Origin: Pseudomonas sp. | GTDB lineage: Bacteria > Pseudomonadota > Gammaproteobacteria > Pseudomonadales > Pseudomonadaceae | Direction of reading: 5' to 3' | Assembly (NCBI GenBank): GCA_029240955.1 | Contig: JARDZH010000012.1 | Span: 1 to 13,284 of the forward strand | Length of the DNA stretch: 13,284 nucleotides | Shown here: one piece after another, positions 1 through 7,899 of the stretch | Layout of the letters: every line of letters starts with the position of its first letter | How positions within the stretch are numbered: the first letter of the stretch is position 1 | Position numbers and translations under genes: made by a program | Notes under the pieces: model-generated | What the model was told of the DNA's origin: nothing | Database searches by the model: none | What the model saw: the letters and a program-made list of their open reading frames with translations, nothing else

Positions 1-873
1 CAGCGTCGTCGCCAATGCAAAGGCTGCATGGCGCCATTGTCGGGCAATTAGCAGCGCGATGATCAGTACACAGGCCGCAAGCAGTTGAGCCTTGAAGTCG
101 CCGATGCTGGTGATCAGGATCACGATGTTCTGAGCCGCTTCGCTGCGGTGTTCCTGCACCAGCGTCATCAGGCCCTGATCGAAGTCGGTCAGGTACGGCC
201 AGCCGACGAACATGGCCGCGAGCATGATCAGGCTGAGCCCGGCGATCACCTTGGTGGCGTAGCGCTTCTTGCGCATGCTGCTCTGGATGCTGAGCCCGAA
301 CAGCAGAACCAGTCCCGCGCCGACGAATGCCGCTTCGGTCCAGAACCCTTCCGGCAACGGTAGACGTATTGCCGCGCCGGCCGCCCAGCCCGGCATCAGG
401 TAAACGATCGACCAGCCGGCCGCCGCGATCACGCTGACCGCAGCGAAACGCGGCATCGGCATATCGCACATGCCTGCAATCATCGGCAGCATGGGACGCA
501 GCGGTCCGATGAATCGCCCGACCAGCAGGCTGGCGATGCCGTACCGGTGGAAATACGCCTCGGCTCCGGTCATCCACTCGGGGTGGGATCTGAGTCCGGG
601 GAGTTGTCGGATGTTCTGGTGGAAACGCCTGCCAATGAAGTAGGACACGGCGTCGCCCAGCAGGCCGCCTAGAAAGCCCAGTAACAACACTTCGCCCAGT
701 GGCAGGATGCCGCTGCCGGCCAGCGCTGCGATGGCGAACATGACGACGGTTCCCGGCACGATGATGCCGACGATGGCCACGCACTCGACGAACGCTACAA
801 CGAAAATCGCTACAGCAACCCAGGACGGGTTCGCGGTCAGCCAGCCGGTAATACCAGAGAGCCAGTCGCCCAT
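1..873 (-). CDS. DedA-family membrane protein fused to PAP2 phosphatase domain (partial)
   Basis: This reading frame is open from an ATG at 873 down to the left edge, so only the first 291 residues are visible and the C-terminus is missing. Residues about 15-175 form a DedA domain (SNARE-associated/VTT type): an early glutamate E30 before VPGT (39-42), GDAVSYFIGRR around 73-83, and GRFIGPLRP around 119-127 with arginines R120 and R126. These are the hallmark residues of DedA transporters, which help recycle undecaprenyl-phosphate or other lipids across the inner membrane. After two more hydrophobic segments (about 180-225), residues about 232-291 resemble the start of a PAP2 phosphatase domain (FDQGLM, then ITSIGDFKAQ). 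The PAP2 catalytic motifs would lie outside the window. A Shine-Dalgarno-like AAGGA precedes the ATG. The gene starts 3 nt after the mpg stop, so the two are probably co-transcribed. The DedA call is firm; the PAP2 call rests on its N-terminal part only. Confidence 0.88.
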   Translation of the reverse strand, partial: MGDWLSGITGWLTANPSWVAVAIFVVAFVECVAIVGIIVPGTVVMFAIAALAGSGILPLGEVLLLGFLGGLLGDAVSYFIGRRFHQNIRQLPGLRSHPEWMTGAEAYFHRYGIASLLVGRFIGPLRPMLPMIAGMCDMPMPRFAAVSVIAAAGWSIVYLMPGWAAGAAIRLPLPEGFWTEAAFVGAGLVLLFGLSIQSSMRKKRYATKVIAGLSLIMLAAMFVGWPYLTDFDQGLMTLVQEHRSEAAQNIVILITSIGDFKAQLLAACVLIIALLIARQWRHAAFALATTL

Positions 874-876
874 GGG

Positions 877-1548
877 TCAGCTTCCTTGTTCGAGAAGTAG
901 ATAATCGCGGCCTTCGACCTGACCGCGTCTCAGAGGGTTCCGTGTGCAGAAGCGGGCATATTCGGCGTCGACGAAACGGTACAGCAGATGCTCATCGCGC
1001 CCGGCAGGAATGCCCAGACGGGTAGTCTGAATAATGTGCGGCGGTCGTACACCGACATCTTCGACGCGCAGCCCCAACGGATCGAAGCGTTTGGCATTCC
1101 ACATCGGGACTTTCAGGCCCAGCGCGCGGCACAGCAATGTCTGGCCTGCGCACAGGCGTTCAGGTGGGCGAATCGCGCCGCTGGCATCCGGGTTGTTGAG
1201 CTGCATCTGCGCCAGTGAGTTCTCGTCGCTGAGCGCGTCGACCCAGGGAAAACCGGACTTGATCAGCACGGCATTGCCAGGCCCTTCGGCGCTGAAATTG
1301 ATCGAATCCGAACCTCGGGCGTAATACATGTAGATGTAGCCGCCGTCGAGAAACATTGCCCTGCGGTTCTCGGTGTAGCCCAAGGACGAGTGACTGCCTT
1401 TCTCTGCCTGATAGTAGGCTTCGGTTTCGATGATGCGGGCTGCCAGCCAGAACTCGCCGACCTTGTGGCGGATCACCTTGCCCAGCAGGTCGCGGGCCAG
1501 AACCTGGGCATCACGGTGAAAGAAACTGTCGGGGAGGGCTGGGTGCAT
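877..1548 (-). CDS. mpg: DNA-3-methyladenine glycosylase (AAG/MPG family)
   Basis: A 223-residue protein of the alkyladenine DNA glycosylase family. These enzymes flip out alkylated or deaminated purines such as 3-methyladenine and cut the N-glycosidic bond to start base excision repair in the cytoplasm. The N-terminus carries the family signature LARDLLGK (17-24) and RIIETEAY (38-45). By alignment from memory with human AAG, E43 would be the catalytic glutamate, Y45 and H53 pocket residues, and Y73 the other stacking tyrosine. The segment after Y73 (YARGSDSIN, 76-84) differs from the usual YGxxxxxN and seems one residue longer. The later RLGIPAGRDEHLLYRF (about 178-193) fits the family's C-terminal substrate-binding strand. 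The length is normal. The ATG at 1548 lacks a clear Shine-Dalgarno but gives the expected N-terminus. It is the first gene of a likely two-gene minus-strand operon with the DedA/PAP2 gene. Confidence 0.92.
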   Translation of the reverse strand: MHPALPDSFFHRDAQVLARDLLGKVIRHKVGEFWLAARIIETEAYYQAEKGSHSSLGYTENRRAMFLDGGYIYMYYARGSDSINFSAEGPGNAVLIKSGFPWVDALSDENSLAQMQLNNPDASGAIRPPERLCAGQTLLCRALGLKVPMWNAKRFDPLGLRVEDVGVRPPHIIQTTRLGIPAGRDEHLLYRFVDAEYARFCTRNPLRRGQVEGRDYLLLEQGS

Positions 1549-1578
1549 AGGCTGACAAACGTAAGTGAGAGGTCGCAG

Positions 1579-1587
1579 ATCATAGCA
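1579..1587 (-). promoter_or_regulatory. Putative extended -10 promoter for mpg
   Basis: On the minus strand this reads TGCTATGAT, an extended -10 element (TGn plus TATGAT, one mismatch to TATAAT). It lies about 30 nt upstream of the mpg ATG. I see no good -35 at the expected distance, which extended -10 promoters can tolerate. The call rests on sequence pattern only. Confidence 0.4.
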
Positions 1588-1705
1588 AGCGCTGTCTTAA
1601 TTGCAGCTGAATGTGTCATGCCGCCGGGTTTTGTTGTATCCGAACATGACGACAGGGTTCGTAGGAGAGCCCGGCGCGGTTCGTCAGTATGACCGCGTTA
1701 TCGTT

Positions 1706-1814
1706 CGTCGCGAGCTGCGCTCCCTCCCACAGAGTACGCATTCCACGTGTAGGAGCGCGCTTGCCCGCGAGAGGCCACGACCATAATCCGTGGGAGGGAG
1801 CGCAGCTCGCGACG
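1706..1814. repeat. REP cluster / REPIN-like element with perfect 25-bp inverted repeat
   Basis: The arms at 1706-1730 and 1790-1814 are perfect 25-nt reverse complements, separated by 59 nt. Read outward to the right, the right arm (GTGGGAGGGAGCGCAGCTCG...) has the layout of Pseudomonas REP units: a GTGGGAG-like head and a GC-rich imperfect palindrome ending in CGCGA. A third, diverged unit sits inside the loop (1749-1776, starting GTAGGAGCGCGCTTGCCCGC). The result is one inverted and two direct REP-like units. REP pairs in inverted orientation (REPINs) are known non-autonomous elements mobilised by RAYT transposases encoded elsewhere in the genome. No transposase is present here. The inverted repeat is seen directly; the REP family assignment is from memory of Pseudomonas REP sequences. 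Confidence 0.8.
1749..1776 (+). repeat. REP-like unit (central, diverged copy)
   Basis: This unit begins GTAGGAGCGCGCTTGCCCGC and ends GAGAGGCC, which matches the common Pseudomonas REP layout of head, GC-rich stem, TTGC loop, stem and GGC tail. It differs from the two flanking copies in the stem sequence (CGCGC/CGCG rather than GAGCGCAGCTCG), so it may belong to another REP subgroup. Confidence 0.65.
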
Positions 1815-1886
1815 CAGGCGACTCGGACTCGAAACGGGCGCCCAGCTGAACGGAACACATCAATCGCGACCATCTGCCTGCCCGCG

Positions 1887-1916
1887 CTGTCGTTCGAACG
1901 CCATGACCGCTATAAT
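1887..1916 (+). promoter_or_regulatory. Putative sigma-70 promoter for proA
   Basis: A perfect TATAAT lies at 1911-1916. The best -35 match is weak (CTGTCG at 1887-1892, 18-nt spacer). Transcription would start near 1923, giving a leader of about 29 nt before the proA ATG. This is the clearest -10 box I found in the non-coding parts of the window. Confidence 0.6.
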
Positions 1917-1951
1917 CGGCCGCTTTCTTCTCTGCCAAGACCTCCGAGACC

Positions 1952-3217
1952 ATGACCGAGTCCGTTCTTGACTACATGACCCGCCTGGGCCGCGCCGCTC
2001 GCGAAGCTTCGCGTGTGATCGGTCGTGCAAGCACGGCGCAGAAAAACCGTGCTCTGCTTGCCACCGCGACAGCTCTGGATGCCGCTCGCGCCGAGCTGTC
2101 CGCCGCCAACGAGCTGGACCTCGCCAACGGCCGCAGCAACGGCCTTGAGCCGGCAATGCTTGAGCGTCTGGCCCTGACCCCCGCGCGTATCGACAGCATG
2201 ATCGTCGGGTTGCGTCAGGTTGCCAGTCTGCCGGACCCGGTCGGCGCGATCCGTGACATGAGCTATCGGCCGTCCGGTATCCAGGTAGGCAAAATGCGCG
2301 TGCCGCTTGGCGTTGTCGGCATCATCTACGAGTCCCGTCCGAATGTGACGATCGACGCCGCCAGCCTGTGCCTGAAATCGGGCAATGCCACCATTCTGCG
2401 CGGCGGCTCGGAAGCCATTCATTCCAATCGCGCAATTGCAGCCTGCATCGAGCGCGGTCTGGCCGAAGCCGAATTGCCTGCTGCGGTAGTGCAGGTAGTC
2501 GAAACGGTCGACCGTGCGGCGGTCGGCGCGTTGATCACCATGCCTGAGTACGTGGACGTGATCGTTCCGCGTGGCGGCAAGGGGCTGATCGAGCGCGTCA
2601 GCCGGGACGCTCGGGTGCCGGTCATCAAGCACCTTGACGGCATCTGCCACGTCTATGTCAGCGCCCACGCGAATCTGGCCAAGGCACAGGACATCGCATT
2701 CAACGCAAAAACCTATCGCTACGGAATCTGCGGCGCGATGGAAACCCTGCTGGTCGACCAGACCATCGCTGCGGACTTCCTGCCGCAAATGGCTGCCCGC
2801 TTGCGCGACAAAGGCGTCGAGCTGCGCGGCTGCGAGCGGACCCGTGCCCTGATCGACGCGATTCCAGCGACCGAGGAAGACTGGCACACCGAGTACCTCG
2901 CGGCGATTCTCTCGATTCGCGTGGTGACCGGGCTGGACGAAGCCATCGAGCACATCAACCATTACGGCTCGCATCACAGCGACGCGATCGTTTCGGAGCA
3001 TCAGGGTCAGGTCCGTCGGTTCATGGCCGAAGTGGATTCCAGCTCGGTCATGATCAATGCGCCAACCTGCTTCGCCGATGGTTTCGAGTACGGCCTGGGG
3101 GCGGAGATCGGCATTTCCACGGACAAGCTGCACGCCCGTGGCCCTGTCGGGCTGGAAGGTCTGACCTGCGAGAAGTACATCGTGATCGGTGACGGTCAGC
3201 TGCGCGGGCAAGCCTGA
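1952..3217 (+). CDS. proA: Gamma-glutamyl phosphate reductase (glutamate-5-semialdehyde dehydrogenase)
   Basis: A 421-residue enzyme that uses NADPH to reduce gamma-glutamyl phosphate to glutamate-5-semialdehyde, the second step of proline synthesis from glutamate. The protein has the aldehyde-dehydrogenase-like layout of ProA. The probable catalytic cysteine is C260 in [12 protein letters not shown], where many relatives have CNA instead of CGA. The family signature [17 protein letters not shown] lies near residues 330-346. [17 protein letters not shown] (about 117-133) and the C-terminal [17 protein letters not shown] are also typical. The length matches the family. The ATG at 1952 is preceded only by a weak purine stretch, but the N-terminus fits relatives and a TATAAT box lies just upstream. 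It leads the plus-strand gene run, with nadD starting next to its stop. Confidence 0.97.
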   Translation: MTESVLDYMTRLGRAAREASRVIGRASTAQKNRALLATATALDAARAELSAANELDLANGRSNGLEPAMLERLALTPARIDSMIVGLRQVASLPDPVGAIRDMSYRPSGIQVGKMRVPLGVVGIIYESRPNVTIDAASLCLKSGNATILRGGSEAIHSNRAIAACIERGLAEAELPAAVVQVVETVDRAAVGALITMPEYVDVIVPRGGKGLIERVSRDARVPVIKHLDGICHVYVSAHANLAKAQDIAFNAKTYRYGICGAMETLLVDQTIAADFLPQMAARLRDKGVELRGCERTRALIDAIPATEEDWHTEYLAAILSIRVVTGLDEAIEHINHYGSHHSDAIVSEHQGQVRRFMAEVDSSSVMINAPTCFADGFEYGLGAEIGISTDKLHARGPVGLEGLTCEKYIVIGDGQLRGQA

Positions 3218-3218
3218 C

Positions 3219-3899
3219 TTGAGCAAGCCCATTGCAGCGGTGCCAAGACGTATCGGCATGCTCGGGGGAACGTTCGACCCGGTTCACATCGGCCATTTGC
3301 GCGGCGCACTGGAAGTCGCCGAACTGCTTGAGCTCGATGAGCTGCGCCTGACGCCTAGCGCCAGGCCTCCGCATCGAGACTTGCCCGGCGTCACGGCGCT
3401 GGACCGGCTGGCGATGGTCCGCAGCGCGGTGGAGGGCGTATCGCCGCTCACGGTGGACGACCGAGAGCTGAAGCGGGACAAGCCTTCGTATACCATCGAC
3501 ACCCTGGAATCGATGCGCGCCGAACTGGCCGCGCATGATCAACTTTTCCTGTTGCTGGGCTGGGACGCCTTTTGTGGGCTGCCAACCTGGCATCGATGGG
3601 AAGAACTGCTGGAGCACTGCCATGTGGTGGTGCTGCAACGCCCGGACGCGGACAGCGAGTCGCCGGATGCCATGCGCAATCTGCTGGCGGCACGCGCGGT
3701 CAGCGATCCAAAGGCTCTGAAAGGGCCTGGCGGCAACATTACATTCGTCTGGCAGACGCCGTTATCGGTGTCTGCCACCCAGATCCGACAGCTGCTGGCC
3801 AGCGGTAAGTCGGTACGTTTTCTGGTGCCAGACGCGGTACTGGCCTACATCGAAGCGCACGGTTTCTACCGAGCGTCGAACACTGATGGGGCGCCCTGA
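3219..3899 (+). CDS. nadD: Nicotinate-nucleotide adenylyltransferase
   Basis: This enzyme transfers AMP from ATP to nicotinate mononucleotide, making deamido-NAD in the cytoplasm, an essential step of NAD synthesis. Counting from TTG at 3219 the protein has 226 residues. The nucleotidyltransferase motif [11 protein letters not shown] is at 16-26 and the C-terminal phosphate-binding motif SATQIR at 185-190. [21 protein letters not shown] in the middle is characteristic of NadD. The start is uncertain. TTG at 3219 lies one base after the proA stop. GTG at 3240 would give [10 protein letters not shown], which lines up with shorter NadD N-termini. GTG at 3189 would overlap proA by 29 nt. None has a convincing ribosome site, so translation may depend on coupling to proA. 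The function is secure; the start is not. Confidence 0.93.
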   Translation: MSKPIAAVPRRIGMLGGTFDPVHIGHLRGALEVAELLELDELRLTPSARPPHRDLPGVTALDRLAMVRSAVEGVSPLTVDDRELKRDKPSYTIDTLESMRAELAAHDQLFLLLGWDAFCGLPTWHRWEELLEHCHVVVLQRPDADSESPDAMRNLLAARAVSDPKALKGPGGNITFVWQTPLSVSATQIRQLLASGKSVRFLVPDAVLAYIEAHGFYRASNTDGAP

Positions 3900-3959
3900 A
3901 ACAGCTTCTATCGATAAGCGTTTGGGCGTTTCCACACATATGAGCTGAATGAGTTTTTT

Positions 3960-4346
3960 ATGACAAAGCAAAAAATGAGTAGTGAAGAAGTCGTTGCCCT
4001 GGCTACGGCTGCACTGGAAGACGTCAAAGGCGCCGATATCCTGGCCATCGACGTACGTGAGAAAACCAGCATCGCCGATTACATGCTGATCTGCACCGGT
4101 ACTTCCAACCGCCAGCTGAACGCGCTGGTCGACAACGTTCGCGACAAGGTCAAGGCTGCCGGCCTGATGCCGCTGAGTGAAGAAGGCAAGGGCGACAGCG
4201 ACTGGGTTCTGCTGGACCTGGGTGACGTCGTCGTTCACGTGATGACCGCCGCTGCGCGTCAGTTCTACGACCTGGAACGTCTGTGGCAGGGCGCCGAGCA
4301 GAGCCGTGCTGCCAGCGCTGCGCACCACACTCCGGGCCACGAATAA
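3960..4346 (+). CDS. rsfS: Ribosomal silencing factor RsfS (Iojap/DUF143)
   Basis: A 128-residue RsfS protein. The family binds ribosomal protein uL14 on the 50S subunit and blocks joining with the 30S subunit, lowering translation during starvation. The Iojap domain covers residues about 9-108: LAIDVREKTSIADYMLICTGTSNRQ, then DSDWVLLDLGDVVVHVM and the typical ending ARQFYDLERLWQG. A short Ala/His-rich tail follows. ATG at 3960 is preceded by a GAG about 6 nt upstream; a second ATG at 3975 is possible. A 60-nt gap separates it from nadD and 9 nt from rlmH. The nadD-rsfS-rlmH order is widespread in bacteria and supports the call. Confidence 0.96.
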   Translation: MTKQKMSSEEVVALATAALEDVKGADILAIDVREKTSIADYMLICTGTSNRQLNALVDNVRDKVKAAGLMPLSEEGKGDSDWVLLDLGDVVVHVMTAAARQFYDLERLWQGAEQSRAASAAHHTPGHE

Positions 4347-4355
4347 GGCATCATT

Positions 4356-4823
4356 GTGCGTTTGCGTCTGATCGCCGTTGGTTCACGTATGCCCAAGTGG
4401 GTGGAAGAGGGTTGGCATGAATATGCCAAGCGTCTGCCGTCCGAGCTTGCCCTTGAACTCGTGGAAATTCCGCTCAATACCCGTGGCAAGAATGCCGACG
4501 TGGCGCGCCTGATCCGTCAGGAAGGTGAAGCCATGCTGGCAAAGGTCCAGCCCGGTGAGCGGATCGTGACCCTCGAGGTACACGGCAAGCCCTGGAGCAC
4601 CGAGCAACTGGCGGTCGAACTCGATCGCTGGCGGCTCGATGCGCGCACGGTCAACCTGATGGTAGGCGGGCCCGAGGGGCTGGCGCCTGAGGTGTGTGCT
4701 CGCAGCGAGCAACGCTGGTCGTTGTCACCGCTGACCTTGCCGCACCCGCTGGTGCGTATCCTGATCGGTGAGCAGATGTATCGCGCCTGGACAGTCCTGT
4801 CCGGGCACCCTTATCACAAGTAG
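4356..4823 (+). CDS. rlmH: 23S rRNA (pseudouridine-1915-N3)-methyltransferase RlmH
   Basis: A 155-residue SPOUT-class methyltransferase that uses S-adenosylmethionine to methylate N3 of pseudouridine 1915 in helix 69 of 23S rRNA on assembled 70S ribosomes. Visible family marks are the N-terminal [18 protein letters not shown], the knot motif [13 protein letters not shown] with glycines 104-105, the segment [20 protein letters not shown], and the invariant tail GHPYHK. The length is exactly typical. The GTG start at 4356 has AAGG at 4345-4348 as a ribosome site, overlapping the rsfS stop codon region, so the two genes are probably coupled. Confidence 0.97.
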   Translation: MRLRLIAVGSRMPKWVEEGWHEYAKRLPSELALELVEIPLNTRGKNADVARLIRQEGEAMLAKVQPGERIVTLEVHGKPWSTEQLAVELDRWRLDARTVNLMVGGPEGLAPEVCARSEQRWSLSPLTLPHPLVRILIGEQMYRAWTVLSGHPYHK

Positions 4824-4851
4824 CATCGCTTTTATTGTGAACACGGCCTAA

Positions 4852-6747
4852 ATGTCTCAACCGATCCGTCTCAAAGACCACGAGAAAGACGCCCGTCTGG
4901 TGCGGGGACGGGTCGTGGTCGGTGCCGTGGCGATCATGTTTCTGGTGTGCGTACTGATCGCGCGGCTCTATCTGCTGCAGGTCATTCAGTACGACTACCA
5001 TTCCACGCTTTCTGAAAACAACCGCGTTCACGTCCAGCCGATTCCGCCCAGCCGTGGCCTTATATACGACCGGAATGGCGTCGTGGTGGCGGACAACCGG
5101 CCCAGTTTCAGCCTGAGCGTGACTCGCGAGCGGTCCGGCGAATGGTCAAAGGTGCTCGATACCATCGTCGAAGTGCTGCAGCTCACGCCTGACGACCGGG
5201 TCATCTTTGAAAAACGCATGAAGCAGGGGCGCAGGCCGTTCGAGCCGGTGCCCATCCTGTTCGAGCTTACGGAAGAACAGATTGCGCTGATTGCGGTAAA
5301 CCAGTTCCGGCTTCCCGGCGTGGAAGTGGTTGCGCAGCTGGTGCGGCATTATCCGCAAGGTCCGCATTTCGCGCACTCGGTCGGGTACATGGGGCGCATC
5401 AACGAAAAAGAGCTGAAGACGCTCGATCCGGTCAACTACAGCGGCACTCACCATATCGGCAAGACCGGCATCGAACGCTTCTACGAGGCCGAGCTGCATG
5501 GGCAGGTGGGTTACGAAGAAGTCGAGACCAACGCCCGGGGTCGCGTGTTGCGCGTGCTCAAACGTACCGATCCGGTTCCGGGCAAGGACATCGTCCTGAG
5601 CCTGGACATCAAGCTGCAGGAAGCCGCCGAAGCTGCACTGGCCGGGCGTCGTGGCGCTGTGGTTGCGCTGGACCCGGCTACCGGCGAGGTGCTGGCGATG
5701 GTCAGTGCGCCGAGCTTCGACCCGAATCTGTTCGTCACCGGCATCAGCTTCAAGGCCTACGCCGAGCTGCGCGATTCGATCGACCGGCCGCTGTTCAACC
5801 GCATTCTGCGTGGGTTGTATCCACCGGGCTCGACCATCAAACCGGCCGTGGCAATTGCCGGCCTGGATGCGGGCGTAGTGACGCCCGGATCCCGCGTGTT
5901 CGACCCCGGCTTCTATCAGCTGCCGAACTACGACCACAAATACCGCAACTGGAACCGCAGCGGTGACGGCTGGGTGGACCTGGACACGGCCATCATGCGT
6001 TCCAACGACACCTATTTTTATGATCTGGCGCACAAGCTGGGCATCGATCGGCTCGCGGGTTACATGAACAAGTTCGGTCTGGGGCAGAAGGTGTCTCTGG
6101 ACATGTTCGAAGAGTCGCCGGGCCTGATGCCGTCCCGCGACTGGAAGCGCGCGACTCGCCGTCAGGCCTGGTTTCCTGGCGAAACGCTGATTCTCGGGAT
6201 TGGCCAGGGTTACATGCAGGCAACGCCGCTGCAGCTGGCTCAGGCTACCGCGCTGGTGGCGAACAAGGGTAAGTGGAATCGTCCACACCTTGCCAAGACC
6301 ATCGAGGGCAAACCACCAGTCGACGAAAACCCCATTCCGGACATCATTCTGCGTGATCCAGCAAACTGGGCGCGGGTGAACCACGGCATGCAGGAAGTCA
6401 TGCACGGTGCGCGCGGTACGGCACGCAAGGCGTCCATCGGCGCGCAGTACCGGATCGCCGGCAAGAGTGGTACCGCGCAGGTCGTGGCCATCAAGCAGGG
6501 TGAGAAATATGACCGCTCCAAGGTTCAGGAGCGCCACCGCGACCACGCGTTGTTCGTAGGCTTCGCTCCGGCGGACAACCCCAAAATCGTCGTCTCCGTG
6601 ATGGTCGAGAACGGCGAGTCCGGTTCCGGCGTCGCAGCACCTGTGGTTCGCCAGGTCATGGACGCCTGGTTGCTCGACGAGCATGGCGCGCTCAAGCCTG
6701 AGTACGCCGGTTCCCTCAATCTGGAGGCTGCGGCCCGTGAAGAGTAG
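4852..6747 (+). CDS. mrdA: Peptidoglycan D,D-transpeptidase PBP2 (class B)
   Basis: A 631-residue class B penicillin-binding protein, the elongasome transpeptidase that cross-links new side-wall peptidoglycan in the periplasm. A short cytoplasmic N-terminus is followed by one membrane anchor (about 21-37). Next come the non-catalytic pedestal domain, beginning at PPSRGLIYDRNG, and the transpeptidase domain. Active-site motifs are in order: SxxK at S327-K330 in PPGSTIKPA, SxD at S384-D386 in MRSNDTYFYD, and KSGT at K538-T541. An in-frame TAA directly precedes the ATG at 4852, which rules out an upstream start; no strong ribosome site is visible. It overlaps rodA, its partner glycan polymerase, by 11 nt. 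Also called pbpA in Pseudomonas. Confidence 0.97.
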   Translation: MSQPIRLKDHEKDARLVRGRVVVGAVAIMFLVCVLIARLYLLQVIQYDYHSTLSENNRVHVQPIPPSRGLIYDRNGVVVADNRPSFSLSVTRERSGEWSKVLDTIVEVLQLTPDDRVIFEKRMKQGRRPFEPVPILFELTEEQIALIAVNQFRLPGVEVVAQLVRHYPQGPHFAHSVGYMGRINEKELKTLDPVNYSGTHHIGKTGIERFYEAELHGQVGYEEVETNARGRVLRVLKRTDPVPGKDIVLSLDIKLQEAAEAALAGRRGAVVALDPATGEVLAMVSAPSFDPNLFVTGISFKAYAELRDSIDRPLFNRILRGLYPPGSTIKPAVAIAGLDAGVVTPGSRVFDPGFYQLPNYDHKYRNWNRSGDGWVDLDTAIMRSNDTYFYDLAHKLGIDRLAGYMNKFGLGQKVSLDMFEESPGLMPSRDWKRATRRQAWFPGETLILGIGQGYMQATPLQLAQATALVANKGKWNRPHLAKTIEGKPPVDENPIPDIILRDPANWARVNHGMQEVMHGARGTARKASIGAQYRIAGKSGTAQVVAIKQGEKYDRSKVQERHRDHALFVGFAPADNPKIVVSVMVENGESGSGVAAPVVRQVMDAWLLDEHGALKPEYAGSLNLEAAAREE

Positions 6748-7882
6748 TTTTGACCGCGTCCTGTCCAGCGAAGACGTGATGCGCCGCCGCGCCACTATCC
6801 TGCAGCGCATTCACATCGACGGCCCGTTGCTGATCCTGTTGCTGACCTTGGCTGCAGGCAGTCTGTTCGTGCTGTATTCGGCGAGCGGCAAGAACTGGGA
6901 CTTGCTGATCAAGCAGGCCAGCTCGTTCGGAATCGGTCTGGTGGCGATGATTGTCATCGCCCAGTTCGAACCCCGCTTCATGGCGCGCTGGGTACCGGTG
7001 CTTTATGTCATCGGTGTGCTGTTGCTGGTCGTGGTGGATGTGATGGGCCACAACGCCATGGGCGCGACCCGCTGGATCAACATTCCGGGCGTGATCCGCT
7101 TTCAGCCGTCTGAATTTCTCAAGATCATCATGCCGGCGACCATCGCCTGGTATCTGTCCAAACGCACTCTGCCGCCCGACCTCAAACATGTGGCGGTCAG
7201 TCTGGCGCTGATCGGCGTGCCTTTCGTTCTCATTGTGCGTCAGCCTGACCTTGGCACCTCGTTGCTGATCCTGGCGTCCGGTGCCTTCGTACTGTTCATG
7301 GCCGGCCTGCGCTGGCGCTGGATCATCAGCGTGCTGGCAGCGGCGGTGCCGGCTGCGGTGGCGATGTGGTTCTTCTTCATGCACGACTATCAGAAACAGC
7401 GCGTGCTGACCTTCCTCGATCCGGAAAGCGACCCGCTGGGTACGGGCTGGAACATCATCCAGTCCAAGGCGGCGATCGGATCGGGCGGCGTGTTCGGCAA
7501 AGGCTGGCTGCTGGGCACCCAGTCACACCTGGACTTCCTGCCGGAAAGCCACACCGACTTCATTATCGCCGTGCTGGGCGAGGAGTTCGGCCTGGTCGGC
7601 ATTTGCGCGTTGTTGATCATTTATCTGCTGCTGATCGGCCGCGGGCTGGTGATCACCGCGCAGGCTCAGACGCTGTTTGGCAAATTGCTGGCAGGCGCGC
7701 TGACCATGACGTTTTTTGTTTACGTTTTCGTCAACATCGGTATGGTCAGCGGCCTGCTGCCGGTTGTTGGAGTGCCGTTGCCCTTCATTAGCTACGGCGG
7801 AACTTCGCTCGTGACGCTGCTGTCAGCGTTTGGGGTTTTGATGTCGATCCATACACATCGTAAATGGATCGCTCAGGTTTGA
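6737..7882 (+). CDS. rodA: Rod shape-determining protein RodA (SEDS peptidoglycan glycosyltransferase)
   Basis: A 381-residue, roughly ten-span inner-membrane SEDS protein that polymerises lipid II into glycan strands together with PBP2 in the elongasome. Family motifs visible are LFVLYSASGKNWDLLIKQ, NAMGATRWINIPGVIRFQPSEFLKI, VRQPDLGTSLL, PESHTDFIIAVLGEEFGLVG and the C-terminal GVPLPFISYGGTSLVTLL. D274 in HTDF corresponds to the essential catalytic aspartate of the family. I chose GTG at 6737, not the upstream ATG at 6683: GTG gives the expected N-terminus (MKSSFDRVLSSEDVMRRRA) and has GGAGG at 6723-6727 at good spacing. The start lies inside the end of mrdA, so coupled translation of the two partners is likely. 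Confidence 0.95.
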   Translation: MKSSFDRVLSSEDVMRRRATILQRIHIDGPLLILLLTLAAGSLFVLYSASGKNWDLLIKQASSFGIGLVAMIVIAQFEPRFMARWVPVLYVIGVLLLVVVDVMGHNAMGATRWINIPGVIRFQPSEFLKIIMPATIAWYLSKRTLPPDLKHVAVSLALIGVPFVLIVRQPDLGTSLLILASGAFVLFMAGLRWRWIISVLAAAVPAAVAMWFFFMHDYQKQRVLTFLDPESDPLGTGWNIIQSKAAIGSGGVFGKGWLLGTQSHLDFLPESHTDFIIAVLGEEFGLVGICALLIIYLLLIGRGLVITAQAQTLFGKLLAGALTMTFFVYVFVNIGMVSGLLPVVGVPLPFISYGGTSLVTLLSAFGVLMSIHTHRKWIAQV

Positions 7883-7899
7883 TTAAGGTGAAGAACTCA

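Larger units (their letters stand above)
1549..1951. other. Divergent intergenic region between mpg and proA
   Basis: This 403-nt stretch lies between two divergently transcribed genes. Several short frames cross it, but none has a recognisable protein, a supporting ribosome site or family-like composition, so I call no gene. It contains a candidate mpg promoter near 1580, a REP-like cluster at 1706-1814 and a strong -10 box for proA at 1911-1916. I recognise nothing specific at 1815-1886. Confidence 0.8.

Noticed and set aside
1614..1650. Possible hairpin GTCATG...CATGAC near the mpg promoter
   Set aside because: It has only about 6 bp with a loop of more than 20 nt, which is likely by chance.
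1601..1955. Short open frames across the mpg-proA gap on both strands
   Set aside because: They run through the REP palindromes, giving Arg/Ser/Ala-rich mirror-like peptides, and have no convincing ribosome sites.
1910..3259. A 449-codon open frame on the minus strand opposite proA
   Set aside because: proA is intact with all its motifs on the plus strand. The antisense translation has no recognisable family and is the kind of long shadow frame common in GC-rich genomes.
5146..6810. A 554-codon open frame on the minus strand opposite mrdA
   Set aside because: Its His/Arg/Gln/Val-rich composition is typical of antisense frames, no start-site support is seen, and mrdA fully explains the region.
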